From the NCBI GenBank assembly GCA_020851565.1, contig JADZCN010000121.1:1-64000 (forward strand): a stretch of 64,000 bases of DNA. The letters are read 5' to 3'. A program made the position numbers and the translations under genes. The DNA comes from Acidobacteriota bacterium (GTDB lineage Bacteria > Acidobacteriota > Vicinamibacteria > Vicinamibacterales > UBA2999). Shown here piece after piece: positions 36,003 to 45,500 of the stretch. The notes below the pieces were generated by a model, which did not search any database, was not told where the DNA came from, and was given only the letters and a program-made list of their open reading frames with translations. Position 1 is the first letter of the stretch, and the number at the start of each line of letters is the position of its first letter.

Positions 36003-36045
36003 GCACCAGCACCCTGCCCCCTGCACCCCTGCACCCTGCACCCCT
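36003..36045. repeat. CTGCACCC low-complexity leader
   Basis: A run of CACCCTG / CTGCACCC-type units occupies the space directly before the LysR-type gene start at 36046. It replaces any recognisable ribosome site. Confidence 0.6.
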
Positions 36046-36957
36046 ATGGAATGGCTCAACTACCATCACCTGCTCTACTTCTGGATGGTGGCGCGCGAGG
36101 GGAGCATCGCGCGCGCCGGCGAACAGCTGCGCCTCGCCCAGCCGACCATCAGCGGCCAGATCCGCCTGCTGGAGGATCAGCTCGGCGAGAAGCTCTTCCA
36201 GCGCTCGGGCCGCAACCTCGTCCTCACAGACGTGGGGCGCCTGGTCTTCGAGTATGCGGACCAGATCTTCGCACTCGGCCGCGAGATGCTCGACACGCTC
36301 AGGGATCGGCCCACGGGCCGACCCATGCGGTTCCAGGTGGGCGTCACCGACGAGGTGTCGAAGATCATCGCGTGCCGCTTCCTGCAGCCGGCCCTGGCCA
36401 TTCCCTCCCCCGTCCACATCGTCTGCCGTGAAGGCTCGCTGGACAGGCTCGTGGCCGACCTCGCCACTCATGACGTAGACCTGGTCCTGGCTGACGCGCC
36501 CATCGGGCCGACGCTGAAGGTAAAGGCGTACAACCACGTCCTGGGCGAATCGCCGATCACGATTTGCGGCGCCCCGAAGCTGGCCGCGTCGTACCGGGCA
36601 CGATTCCCCCGATCGCTCGACGGCGCGCCCTTCATCCTGCCGACCGAAACCAAGACCCTCCGCCGCTCGCTGGACCACTGGTTCGACCGCCAGGGCTTTC
36701 GCCCTCGCATCGTCGGCGAGTTCGACGACTCCGCGCTCCTCAAGACGTTCGGCCAGACCGGTGCGGGGTTGTTCGCGGTGCCGACCGCGGTGGAAGCGGA
36801 GGTCGTCAGGCAGTACGGCGTGACGGCGCTCGGGCGACTGGACGACGTGAAGGAGCGTTACTACGCGATCTCGGTGGAGCGGCGGTTGAAGCACCCCGCG
36901 GTAGTGGCCGTGTCGGAAGCCGCACACGGAGTGCTCGCGCCGTCGCGAAAGAAGTAA
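36046..36957 (+). CDS. LysR-type regulator, NhaR-like
   Basis: A 303-residue LysR-family regulator. The N-terminal winged helix (MEWLNYHHLLYFWMVAREGS, LAQPTISGQIRLLEDQLG, LFQRSGRNLVLTDVGR) closely follows the NhaR pattern, and a periplasmic-binding-like effector domain follows. NhaR activates the sodium/proton antiporter gene nhaA in E. coli, but no antiporter is in this window, so the target is open. It is divergent from purE over only 80 bases. The ATG at 36046 begins the conserved domain exactly. The upstream 32 in-frame codons are low-complexity repeat. Confidence 0.85.
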   Translation: MEWLNYHHLLYFWMVAREGSIARAGEQLRLAQPTISGQIRLLEDQLGEKLFQRSGRNLVLTDVGRLVFEYADQIFALGREMLDTLRDRPTGRPMRFQVGVTDEVSKIIACRFLQPALAIPSPVHIVCREGSLDRLVADLATHDVDLVLADAPIGPTLKVKAYNHVLGESPITICGAPKLAASYRARFPRSLDGAPFILPTETKTLRRSLDHWFDRQGFRPRIVGEFDDSALLKTFGQTGAGLFAVPTAVEAEVVRQYGVTALGRLDDVKERYYAISVERRLKHPAVVAVSEAAHGVLAPSRKK

Positions 36958-36999
36958 GGGGCGCCGGTGACCCCTCACATCCGGAGGGGGCGGCGCCCC
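36958..36999. terminator. Strong hairpin between convergent nhaR-like and htpX genes
   Basis: GGGGCGCC (36958-36965) pairs perfectly with GGCGCCCC (36992-36999), and CCCCTC/GAGGGG pair inside. The hairpin lies in the 64-base gap between two convergent stops. There is no T tract, so it may act as a bidirectional intrinsic terminator or as 3'-end protection. Confidence 0.5.
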
Positions 37000-37021
37000 G
37001 GGCCGACGCTCCGGGCGGGGA

Positions 37022-37894
37022 TTACGCCGCGAAGGCGCGTGGCGCGCGAGCCAGGGCCCGCAGCCGCGCCACACGGTCCTCCATCGGTGGGTGCGTGGAG
37101 AAGAGACGCGTCAACCCGCCCGCACCGGCAAACGGGTTCACGATGAAGAGGCTGGCCGTCGCTGGCCGGGCCGCCTCCGAGGGGATGAGCGCGGTGCCCT
37201 GGTGCAGCCGCTCCAGGGCGCGCGCCAGCGATTCCGGATCCCCGGCGAGACGCGCGCCGAGCTCGTCGGCCATGTACTCGCGCGAGCGCGAGATGCCCAG
37301 CTGCACCAGCGTCGCCGCAATGGGTGCCACGATGGCCATCACCAGCGCGCCAACGGGCGAGCCGCCTTCCTCGTCGCTCGATTGCGTGCCCCCGAACAGG
37401 GCCGAGAACTGCAGGGCATTCCCGACGAACGACACCGCCGCCGCCATGGCCGCGGCCACGGATGCGACCAGGATGTCGCGGTTGGCGATATGCGCGATCT
37501 CGTGCGCGATGACGCCGCGAACCTCCTGGCGCGGCAGCAGGCGCAGCAGGCCTGTCGTCACCGCGACGACGCCGTGCTCGGGGTTCCGTCCCGTGGCAAA
37601 GGCATTGGGCTGCGCGTCGTCCACGAGGTACAACCGCGGCGTCGGGATTCCCGCGCGCGCGGCCAGCTCTCGCACCATGCCGTGCAGCTCCGGTGCCTCC
37701 GCGGCGTCGAGCGGCTGCGCGCCGTGCATCCGCAGCACGACGCGGTCGGACCAGAACCACGCGCCGAAGTTCATGGCCAGGGCCAGGGCGACGAACACCG
37801 TCATGGCGCCCGGCCCCATCGCGCCGCCGATCGAGACCAGGATGGCCGACAGGGCGCCGAGCAGCAGGAACGTCTTGAACGTGTTCATCCTCAT
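37022..37894 (-). CDS. htpX: HtpX: membrane M48 metalloprotease
   Basis: A 290-residue inner-membrane zinc protease in quality control of misfolded membrane proteins. Two N-terminal helices (FLLLGALSAILVSIGGAM, MTVFVALALAMNFGAWF) are followed by the zinc motif HEIAH at residues 131-135, two further helices, and the third ligand in EYMADELGARL. FSTHPPMEDRVARL is a conserved C-terminal signature. The start at 37894 is preferred to 37945 because GAGGTGAG lies just upstream. CATACT at 37917-37922 (minus strand) is a plausible -10. It is divergent from the M16 genes. Confidence 0.95.
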   Translation of the reverse strand: MRMNTFKTFLLLGALSAILVSIGGAMGPGAMTVFVALALAMNFGAWFWSDRVVLRMHGAQPLDAAEAPELHGMVRELAARAGIPTPRLYLVDDAQPNAFATGRNPEHGVVAVTTGLLRLLPRQEVRGVIAHEIAHIANRDILVASVAAAMAAAVSFVGNALQFSALFGGTQSSDEEGGSPVGALVMAIVAPIAATLVQLGISRSREYMADELGARLAGDPESLARALERLHQGTALIPSEAARPATASLFIVNPFAGAGGLTRLFSTHPPMEDRVARLRALARAPRAFAA

Positions 37895-38011
37895 CGTCTT
37901 TCTCACCTCGCGGGCCAGTATGGAGCCTTCGCACAATTCGAACAATTAGGATGTTCGGTGTTCATCAATCGGTTTTTACGAACTATCGGCAAACCGGTGG
38001 ACAATGGCGGC

Positions 38012-39376
38012 ATGACGAAGCGGGTTTCCCTCGCGACGCTGGTCGCGGTGGCCCTGGGCGGGGCGCTGATGTCGGCCCAGGCGCCGGCCGAGGCGCCGGC
38101 CGCGCGCCTCACCGTGCCGTACAGGCAGTTCACGCTGGCCAACGGGCTGCACGTGATCCTCCACCAGGACAAGACGGTACCCGTCGCGGCGGTGAACGTC
38201 TGGTATCACGTCGGCTCGGGCAGCGAGAAGCCCGGCCGCACCGGCTTCGCGCACCTGTTCGAGCACGTGATGTTCGAGGGTTCGGAGCACGTGGCCGAGG
38301 GGAACTTCGACAGCTGGCTCGAGGCGGCGGGCGGCAACAACAACGGCTCCACCTCGGTGGACCGGACCAACTACGTCACCGACGTCCCCAGCAACGCCCT
38401 CGAGCTCGCGCTCTTCCTCGAGTCGGACCGCATGGGCTACCTGCTGCCCACCCTCACCCAGTCGAAGCTCGACGGCCAGCGCGATGTCGTGAAGAACGAG
38501 AAGCGGCAGCGCGTGGACAACGCCCCGTACGGGCAGGCCTTCATCGAGCTGGGCACGATGCTCTACCCCTCCGGCCACCCTTACAGCTGGCCCACCATCG
38601 GCTCGATGGAGGACCTGTCGGCCGCCACGCTCCCCGACGTCGTGGAGTTCTTCAAGACCTACTACGCGCCCAACAACGCCAGCCTGGTCATCGCCGGCGA
38701 TATCGAGATCGAACCCACGCGCCGGCTGGTCGAGAAGTGGTTTGGCGACATCCCGCGCGGTCCAGCGGCCCCGCCGCTCGCGCCTTCCCCCGCGGCACTC
38801 ACGGAGGTGAAACGCAAGACGCTCGTCGATCGCGTGCAGTTGCCGAGGCTCTACATGGCCTGGCACACGCCCGCGTACTTCGCACCGGGTGACGCCGCCA
38901 TGGACATCGTCTCGAACCTGCTGACGGGCGGCAAGAACTCGCGGCTCTATCGGCGCCTCGTGTACGACATGCAGATCGCCCAGGACGTGAACGCCGGGCA
39001 GCAGTCGCAGGCGCTCGGCAGCATGTTTCTCGTCGTCGCCACCGCACGCCCGGGCCACACGCTCGAGGAGATTCAGAAGGTCATCGACGAAGAGATCGAG
39101 AAGCTGAAGCAGGCGGCGCCCGACGAGCGTGAGATGACGCGCGCGCTCAACCAGATCGAGGCCTCGTTCTACCAGCGCATGGAGCGCACCGGCAGCTTCG
39201 GCGGGAAGGCCGATCAGCTGAATGGCTACTACGTGGCCACCGGCACGCCGGACTACTTCGAGGAAGACCTGGCGCGGTATCGCGCCATCTCGGCGACCGA
39301 CATCCAGGCGGCTGTCCAGCGGTTCCTGCCCTCCGATCGGCGCGTGGAACTCAGCGTGGTGCCGAAGGGACAGTAG
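38012..39376 (+). CDS. M16 zinc peptidase, catalytic partner
   Basis: A 454-residue exported M16 (pitrilysin/PqqL-type) peptidase with a signal peptide (RVSLATLVAVALGGALMSAQA). The inverted zinc motif HLFEH is at residues 81-85, with the downstream acidic ligand in VVKNEKRQRVDN. The family-typical ASLVIAGDIEIEPTRRLVEKW and the second M16_C domain (RLYMAWHTPAYF, GGKNSRLYRRLV) follow. It should act as a chamber-forming oligopeptidase with the protein encoded next. The ATG at 38012 lies six bases after GACAAT, a possible leaderless promoter. An 8-bp repeat array follows the stop. Confidence 0.94.
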   Translation: MTKRVSLATLVAVALGGALMSAQAPAEAPAARLTVPYRQFTLANGLHVILHQDKTVPVAAVNVWYHVGSGSEKPGRTGFAHLFEHVMFEGSEHVAEGNFDSWLEAAGGNNNGSTSVDRTNYVTDVPSNALELALFLESDRMGYLLPTLTQSKLDGQRDVVKNEKRQRVDNAPYGQAFIELGTMLYPSGHPYSWPTIGSMEDLSAATLPDVVEFFKTYYAPNNASLVIAGDIEIEPTRRLVEKWFGDIPRGPAAPPLAPSPAALTEVKRKTLVDRVQLPRLYMAWHTPAYFAPGDAAMDIVSNLLTGGKNSRLYRRLVYDMQIAQDVNAGQQSQALGSMFLVVATARPGHTLEEIQKVIDEEIEKLKQAAPDEREMTRALNQIEASFYQRMERTGSFGGKADQLNGYYVATGTPDYFEEDLARYRAISATDIQAAVQRFLPSDRRVELSVVPKGQ

Positions 39377-39390
39377 GTCGGGGGGCTTGA

Positions 39391-39446
39391 GGTCTTGGGG
39401 TCTTGGGGTCTTGGGGTCTTGGGGTCTTGGGGTCTTGGGGTCTTGA
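39391..39446. repeat. GGTCTTGG 8-bp tandem array
   Basis: Six perfect GGTCTTGG units and a seventh ending TTGA. It lies between the two M16 genes. The unit differs from the GGGTTCTG array at 27361 by a small rearrangement and has the same 8-bp period. Confidence 0.9.
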
Positions 39447-39468
39447 AGGGTTGGACCGCGTGAACGAT

Positions 39469-40953
39469 ATGAGCGTTCCCTATCTGCGTCATCTGCGCCA
39501 TCTGCGGCCCCTGCGCCATCTGCGGCTCTCGGTGTCTGCGCTATCGGTGTTCTGTGTGGCCGTCTCGGTGTCCGCGTGGCAAGGACCGGATCGCAGTCAG
39601 CGTCCGCCGCTCGGCCCGCCGCCGGCGTTGCGGCTTCCGGCCATCCAGAAGACCACACTCGCCAACGGCGTGCCCCTCTGGGTGATCGAGCAGCACCGGG
39701 TGCCGCTGGTGCAGGTGAACGTCATCCTGCGCGGTGGCGGCAGCCTCGATCGGGCCGGGCGCTTCGGGATGGCGAGCCTCGTGGCCAACATGCTCGACGA
39801 GGGTGCCGGGACGCGCTCGGCGCTCGAACTGGCCGACGCGGTGGAGTACCTCGGCGCCGATCTCTCGACGACGAGCTCGTTCGATTACAGCGCCGCACGG
39901 CTGTCCACGCCGGCCCGAAACCTCTCGGCGGCGCTCCCGCTGCTCGCCGACGTGGTGCTCCGCCCGACGTTCCCTGCCACCGAGCTGGACCGCCTGAAGA
40001 AGGAGCGCCTCACGGCCCTCATCCAGGCGCAGGACAACCCCGCCGCCATCATCGGCTACGCGTTCCCCCGCGTCGTCTTCGGCCCCACGCACCGCTACGG
40101 CACGCCTGCCTCGGGCCTGGCGCCGGCCATCGAAGCCATCACGGCCGACGATGCCCGCGCGTTCTACAAGGAACACTACGTCCCGGGCAACGCCACCATC
40201 CTCGTCGTCGGGGATGTCACGCTCCCCCAGGCGAAGGCCGAGCTCGACCGCGTCTTCGCCGACTGGCCGGGCAGCGGGCCGCGCGCGGCGTCGGCGGCCA
40301 TCCCCGCGGCGCCGCAGCTCGCTCGGCGCGAGATCGTGCTCGTGGACAAGCCGGGCGCGGCGCAGTCGCAGATCCGCATCGGCTGGGTGGGCGTGCCACG
40401 CTCCACGCCGGAGTACGCCACGCTGCAGGTGCTGAACACCATCCTGGGTGGGTCGTTCACGTCGCGGCTGAACCAGAATCTCCGCGAGCGGAACGGCTAC
40501 ACCTACGGCGCCGGCTCCATCTTCGACATGCGGACCTCCGCGGGCCCCTTCTTCGCCACCGCCGGCGTGCAGACGGACAAGACCGCTGACGCGCTCCGGG
40601 AGTTCTTCGTCGAGCTCGAGGGCATCCAGAAGCCCGTGCCCGGCGACGAGCTCGACAAGGCCAGGAACTACGTGGCGCTCGGCTTCCCCTCCGAGTTCGA
40701 AACGACGCGCAACCTGGCGCAGAAGCTCGAGGAGCTCGTCGTGTACAACCTGCCGGAGCAGGCGTTCCAGGACTTCGTCAGCGACGTCACGAAGGTGACG
40801 GCGGCGGATGTCCAGAAGGCCGCCGCGCGCTACATCCAGCCGGACAAGATGGCCGTGGTGGTCGTCGGCGACCGGAAGGCCATCGAGCCCGGCATCAGCG
40901 CGCTGAAGCTCGGCCCCGTGCGCGTGGTCCCACTCGAGGAGTTCTTCAAATAG
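39469..40953 (+). CDS. M16 peptidase-like protein lacking the zinc motif
   Basis: A 494-residue M16-family protein. The position equivalent to HxxEH reads GMASLVANMLDEG, so the zinc site is absent and the protein is probably the non-catalytic half of a heterodimer with the upstream M16 peptidase. Domain signatures remain: HYVPGNATILVVGDV, GWVGVPRSTPEYATLQVLN and FTSRLNQNLRERNGYTYG. The start at 39469 (GTG 39460 is an alternative) opens with MSVPYLRHLRHLRPLRHLRL, encoded by a 9-bp ATCTGCGCC array, followed by a hydrophobic signal core (SVSALSVFCVAVSVSA). The repeat therefore supplies the positively charged signal n-region. Confidence 0.9.
   Translation: MSVPYLRHLRHLRPLRHLRLSVSALSVFCVAVSVSAWQGPDRSQRPPLGPPPALRLPAIQKTTLANGVPLWVIEQHRVPLVQVNVILRGGGSLDRAGRFGMASLVANMLDEGAGTRSALELADAVEYLGADLSTTSSFDYSAARLSTPARNLSAALPLLADVVLRPTFPATELDRLKKERLTALIQAQDNPAAIIGYAFPRVVFGPTHRYGTPASGLAPAIEAITADDARAFYKEHYVPGNATILVVGDVTLPQAKAELDRVFADWPGSGPRAASAAIPAAPQLARREIVLVDKPGAAQSQIRIGWVGVPRSTPEYATLQVLNTILGGSFTSRLNQNLRERNGYTYGAGSIFDMRTSAGPFFATAGVQTDKTADALREFFVELEGIQKPVPGDELDKARNYVALGFPSEFETTRNLAQKLEELVVYNLPEQAFQDFVSDVTKVTAADVQKAAARYIQPDKMAVVVVGDRKAIEPGISALKLGPVRVVPLEEFFK
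39482..39526. repeat. ATCTGCGCC 9-bp array encoding a signal-peptide n-region
   Basis: Five 9-bp units of the form (A/C)(T/C)CTGCGNN. They are in frame and encode LRH/LRP/LRL triplets. The same repeat occurs intergenically at 47665-47789. Confidence 0.9.
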
Positions 40954-42335
40954 ATCCGACGGTCGTCGTCGGCGCCGGCGCGGCCGGGCTCGTGGCCGCC
41001 ATCTTCGCGGCAGAGGGGCCCGCGCCCGTCGTCGTGCTCGAGCGCACCGCCGACGGCGGGCGGAAGATCCTGATCAGCGGCGGCGGCCGGTGCAACATCC
41101 TGCCATCGGTGTTGGCGCCCGAGCGCTTCGTCACCGACTCGCCCGCGCACCTGCTGCGCGGCCTCCTGCGCTCGTGGCCGCTCGCGGCGCAGCGGCGCTT
41201 CTTCGAAGAGGACGCCGGCATTCCGCTGGCGCTGGAGGCTGAGAGCGGAAAGCTGTTCCCTCGTTCGAACCGCGCGCGCGACGTGCGGGACGGCCTCGTC
41301 GCGCTGGCCCGGCGGCGCGGCGTGCGGTTCCAGTTTGGTGTCACCGTCACCGGGATCGTGCGCGACGGCCGGCGCTGGTGCCTCGACACTTCCGCCGGCG
41401 CCGTCCTCGGGTCACGCGCGATCCTGGCGACCGGTGGGCTCTCGGTACCGGCCACGGGCAGCGATGGCACAGGGCTGCGCATCGCTGGCGTGCTGGGCCA
41501 CGAGGTACACGATACCTATCCGGCGCTGACACCGCTGACGTTCTCGCCCTCACACGAACAGGAGTCCGCGGCGCGCTTCGGCGCGGCGGGCTCCGGCATT
41601 CCGCCACTGCCGGCGCCCGATCTGGAATCGATGGACACGCCGGCGCGGCAGGCCCCGGCACTCCTCTCCGGCCTCTCCCTCCCCGTCCGCCTGCGCGCGA
41701 AGTGGAGGGACCGCACCACCGAGGCTCGTGGGGGGTTCCTCTTCACGCACCGTGGCTACAGCGGCCCGGCGGTGCTCGACATCTCGCACGTGTGCGTGCG
41801 GAGTCTCACGGACAGGTGCGGGCAGGTGCGGGCGGGTGCGGACGGGTGCGGGCAGGTGCGGGCGGGTGCGGACGGGTGCGGACAGGTGCGAGCCACCGTG
41901 CGCGTGTGCTGGTCCGACATCCCGGCCACGGAATGGGAGTCGAGGCTTCGGCGCGGCGACCTCTCCGTGGCTAGCGTGCTCTCGCGGGAGCTGCCGGAGC
42001 GGTTGTCCCAGTTCCTCCTCGAGCAGGCAGGTGTGCCCCGCGACCGGCGGACATCATCGCTGACCAGGAAGGAACGCGCCGCGCTCATCGAGCGCCTCAC
42101 CGCGTACGACCTTCCGTGGACCGGCCATGAGGGCTACAAGAAGGCGGAAGTCACCGGTGGCGGCGTCGCGCTGGACGAGGTCGACCCGCGCACGCTCGAA
42201 AGCCGGCGCCACCCCGGGTTGTTCTTATGCGGCGAGATGCTGGACGCCTTCGGCCCCATCGGCGGCCACAACTTCGCGTGGGCCTGGACCACGGGCCGCG
42301 CCGCAGGCCGCGGCGCCGCCCGCCAGGACGGGTGA
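40950..42335 (+). CDS. BaiN/HI0933-like FAD oxidoreductase, start codon unclear
   Basis: About 461 residues of a flavoprotein of the HI0933/YhiN/BaiN family. The Rossmann motif TVVVGAGAAGLVAAIFA, GGRKILISGGGRCN, ILATGGLSVPATGSDG and the C-terminal FLCGEMLDAFGPIGGHNFAWAW are diagnostic. The first canonical start in frame is GTG 40992, but this lies inside the Rossmann helix, so the real start must be upstream. No ATG, GTG or TTG occurs in frame there for some distance. ATA at 40950 overlaps the M16 stop (ATAG). A non-canonical start or a sequence error is possible. A 10-bp minisatellite (41811-41890) adds a Gly/Arg-rich loop. Confidence 0.85.
   Translation: MDPTVVVGAGAAGLVAAIFAAEGPAPVVVLERTADGGRKILISGGGRCNILPSVLAPERFVTDSPAHLLRGLLRSWPLAAQRRFFEEDAGIPLALEAESGKLFPRSNRARDVRDGLVALARRRGVRFQFGVTVTGIVRDGRRWCLDTSAGAVLGSRAILATGGLSVPATGSDGTGLRIAGVLGHEVHDTYPALTPLTFSPSHEQESAARFGAAGSGIPPLPAPDLESMDTPARQAPALLSGLSLPVRLRAKWRDRTTEARGGFLFTHRGYSGPAVLDISHVCVRSLTDRCGQVRAGADGCGQVRAGADGCGQVRATVRVCWSDIPATEWESRLRRGDLSVASVLSRELPERLSQFLLEQAGVPRDRRTSSLTRKERAALIERLTAYDLPWTGHEGYKKAEVTGGGVALDEVDPRTLESRRHPGLFLCGEMLDAFGPIGGHNFAWAWTTGRAAGRGAARQDG
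41811..41890. repeat. 10-bp minisatellite inside flavoprotein gene
   Basis: Eight consecutive 10-bp units G(A/G)C(A/G)GGTGCG. A 30-bp higher-order unit (ten codons, encoding CGQVRAGADG) keeps the frame. The repeat falls in the strand-rich middle domain, after DISHVCVRSLTDR. Confidence 0.92.
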
Positions 42336-42520
42336 GGCCGCGAACCCCGGAGCGCCGCCGGAGAGTGAGACGACCACGGGGAGGGAGCCTTGAAGCTGGC
42401 CCGTGACGCCGTCCCGGCAATTCCCGGGTCCTGTTCTTGCAACGCCTGGGACTCGGTACACAAGTGCCGCGGTCCGGGATGTCCACGCGCTTACAAGATT
42501 CGTCTACTCGTGTCTTCTCA

Positions 42521-45500
42521 TTGAACATCCGCCGCGCAGTGTCCCTGCTGGTCGGCGCATATGCGCTCTGGGGAGCGCTTCATGGACAGGCGGCGCAGTC
42601 GCCGGCGCCTGCCCTCCTGGCCGAGCCGCCGGCTGGCGTTGCGTTGCCAGTCGTGGACGCCTTCGCGACTGTGGGGTCGGTCGACACCCGCGTGGTTTCC
42701 GTCAATCTCGCCGCCCTCGATGCCGATGCGGTGGACATCGCCGTCGACTCCACCCTGGCCTTTCGGGCGGTCATCGATTCGCGGATGCCCAACCCGGACG
42801 GCTCGGAATCGTGGGTGGGACATATCGCTGACCACCCGCTGAGCGCCGCCACGTTCGTCCGCACCGGCACGCTGCTCCAGGGCTCGATCCGCACGCTCGA
42901 TGCCGCGTACACGATCGAGCCCATCACCGGCAGCGCCCTCCATCTCGTCCGGCAACTGGACCTCTCCGCGCTCGGCGCCGAGCTTCCTCCCCTCGTGCCG
43001 GGCGTCCTGCCGGACCTTGCCCAGGATCCTCCACCGCTGCCGCTCGACGATGGAACGACGTTCGATGTGCTGGTGGTCTACACGGCGGCCGCCCGGGCCG
43101 CCGCGGGCGGCACCGACAGCGCCATCCAGGCGCGCATCACCCTCGGCATCACCGAGACCAACAGCGCGTATGCGAACAGCGGTATCATCCCGCGCCTCCG
43201 ACTGGTCGGGGCCGAGCCGATCGACTACGCCGAGAGCGGGAGCCTTACGACGGACCTGGATGCCATCACCAACACCGCCGATGGCCTGATGGACGGCGTG
43301 CACGCCCGGCGCGACGCGCTCGACGCGGATCTCGTGAAGCTCGTCGTCGGGAGCGCCTCGGGCGGTGCCTGTGGCGTCGCCTGGCTGATGCAGTCGCTCT
43401 CGTCCGGCTTCGCCAGCTACGCGTTCAGCGTCACGGCCTATCCCTGCATCAGCCCGAACTACACGTTTGGCCATGAGCTGGGCCACAACATGGGGTCGGC
43501 TCACGCGCCCGAGGACGGCACCAGTCCCGCGCCTCTCTACGATTACTCGTTCGGCTACAAGCAACCGGGGAACATGTTCCGGACGGTGATGGCCTACAAC
43601 TGTCCCGTGAACTGCCCGCGCATCCTGTACTTCTCCAACCCCGCGGTGTCGTACAGCGGGCAGCCGACGGGCACGGCGGCGCAGCACGACAACGCCGCCT
43701 CCATCAACGCCGCGCGGAACACCATCGCCAACTGGCGCCAGGCGGCGGCGCCGAACACGCCTCCCACGATCACCGCGCTGAGCGACCGGACCATCGACGA
43801 GGATGCCGTCACGCCTGCGCTCGCGTTCACCGTGGGCGACGCACAGACGCCGGCGGCCAGCCTCTCAGTCACGGCCACATCGTCGAACACCGCGATCGTG
43901 CCGAACACGAGCGCGGCACTGGCGCTCTCTGGAAGCGGCGCAAACCGGGCCCTCACCGTCACGCCTCTCGCGAACCAGTTCGGCACCACCACCATCACCG
44001 TGACCGTGAGCGACGGCTCGCTGAGCGCGTCGAGATCCTTTCAGCTGAACGTCACCGCGGTGAACGACCCGCCGACCATGTCCGGCGTGCCACCGCTCGT
44101 GTCGACGACGGTGGGCGTCGCCACGAGCTTCGCGGTGACGATCGCGGACATCGACACGCCGCCCGGCAGCCTGATGGTGTCGGCGGTCACGACCAATGCC
44201 ACCATCCTCCCGCCCGGCGGCATCCTCGTCACCCAGCAGTCGTCCACCGCAACGACACGGACGTTCCTGGTGGCGCTCACGCCAGCGCCGGGACAGAGTG
44301 GCTCCGGCGGCCTCGTCGTGACGGGCAGCGATCAGTCGGCCGGCCTCTCGGTGCCTGTCGCGTTCAATGTATCGGCGGTCGCCACGGCACCGGATCCGCC
44401 GACGGCTGCGACGGCCACCGCGTCCGGCTCGTCGGTCACCGTCGGCTGGACCGCGGCGCTCACCGGCTCAGCGCCCTCGAGCTTCGTCGTCGAGGCAGGC
44501 ACGGCGCCCGGGACCACGACACTGCCAACCGTGTCGGTGCCCGCCCCTGCCGCGCAGGCAACGCTCGACCTGCCAGCCGGGATCTACTACGTGCGCGTCC
44601 GCTCGGTGAACGCCGTCGGCGCCAGCGCCCCATCGCCCGAGGTCACGGTGACGGCGGTCGAGCCTGGCCCCATCCCCGGCCCGCCCGGCATGTTCTCGGC
44701 GCGAACCGCGGGGACGACGGTCATCTTCACGTGGACCGCACCCACGCTGGGCGAGCCGCCCACGCACTACGTACTCGAGGCCGGCAGCGCGCCTGGACTG
44801 TCGAACCTCGCATCGATCGGCACGGGCAGCGTCAGCTCATCGTTCAGCGTTCCCGCCGTGCCGCCCGGCACGTACTGGGTTCGGGTGCGCGCGGCGAACG
44901 CGGCCGGTGTCGGCGCACCATCGCAGGACGTATCGGTCGTGATGGGGCCCGCAGGGGGATGCGTGGGCCTGCCGGGTCCGCCGGTCCTGCTCACGCCAAT
45001 CGTGTCGGGCAACTCGGTGACGCTCGCGTGGAATGCGCCGGCGCAGGGCGGCGCGCCCGCCACCTACGTCGTCTTCGCGGGCCGCCAGCCCGGAGGGTCA
45101 GACCTCGCGTCGTTCAGCACCGGATCCGCGAGCACGTCGTTCGTCGGATCCGCACCGGACGGCGTGTACTTCGTGCGCCTGGCGGCCAGCAACGCCTGCG
45201 GCGTCGGCATCGCGTCGAACGAAATGAGCTTCGCGCTGGGTTGGGACCCACCCCAGGCGCCGCAGGGGCTGACCTGGTCGCTCGCGGGCGGTGGCGAGGT
45301 GGCCCTGTCGTGGCAGCCGCCCGCCGGCGGCGGAGCGCCGACCGCGTACCTGCTCGAGGCCGGCTCGGGCCCAGGGCTCGCGGATCTGGCCAACATTCCG
45401 ACCGGAGGGCCCGGAACCACGCTCTCGGCGTCGGCCCCTGCCGGCACGTATTACGTTCGCGTGCGCGCGCTGATCGGCGCCAGCCGCGGTCCCGCGTCGA

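Noticed and set aside
35478-36059. N-terminal extension of PurK in the open frame
   Set aside because: It is an out-of-frame reading of purE. PurK begins at GTG 35477 before the conserved [11 protein letters not shown] motif.
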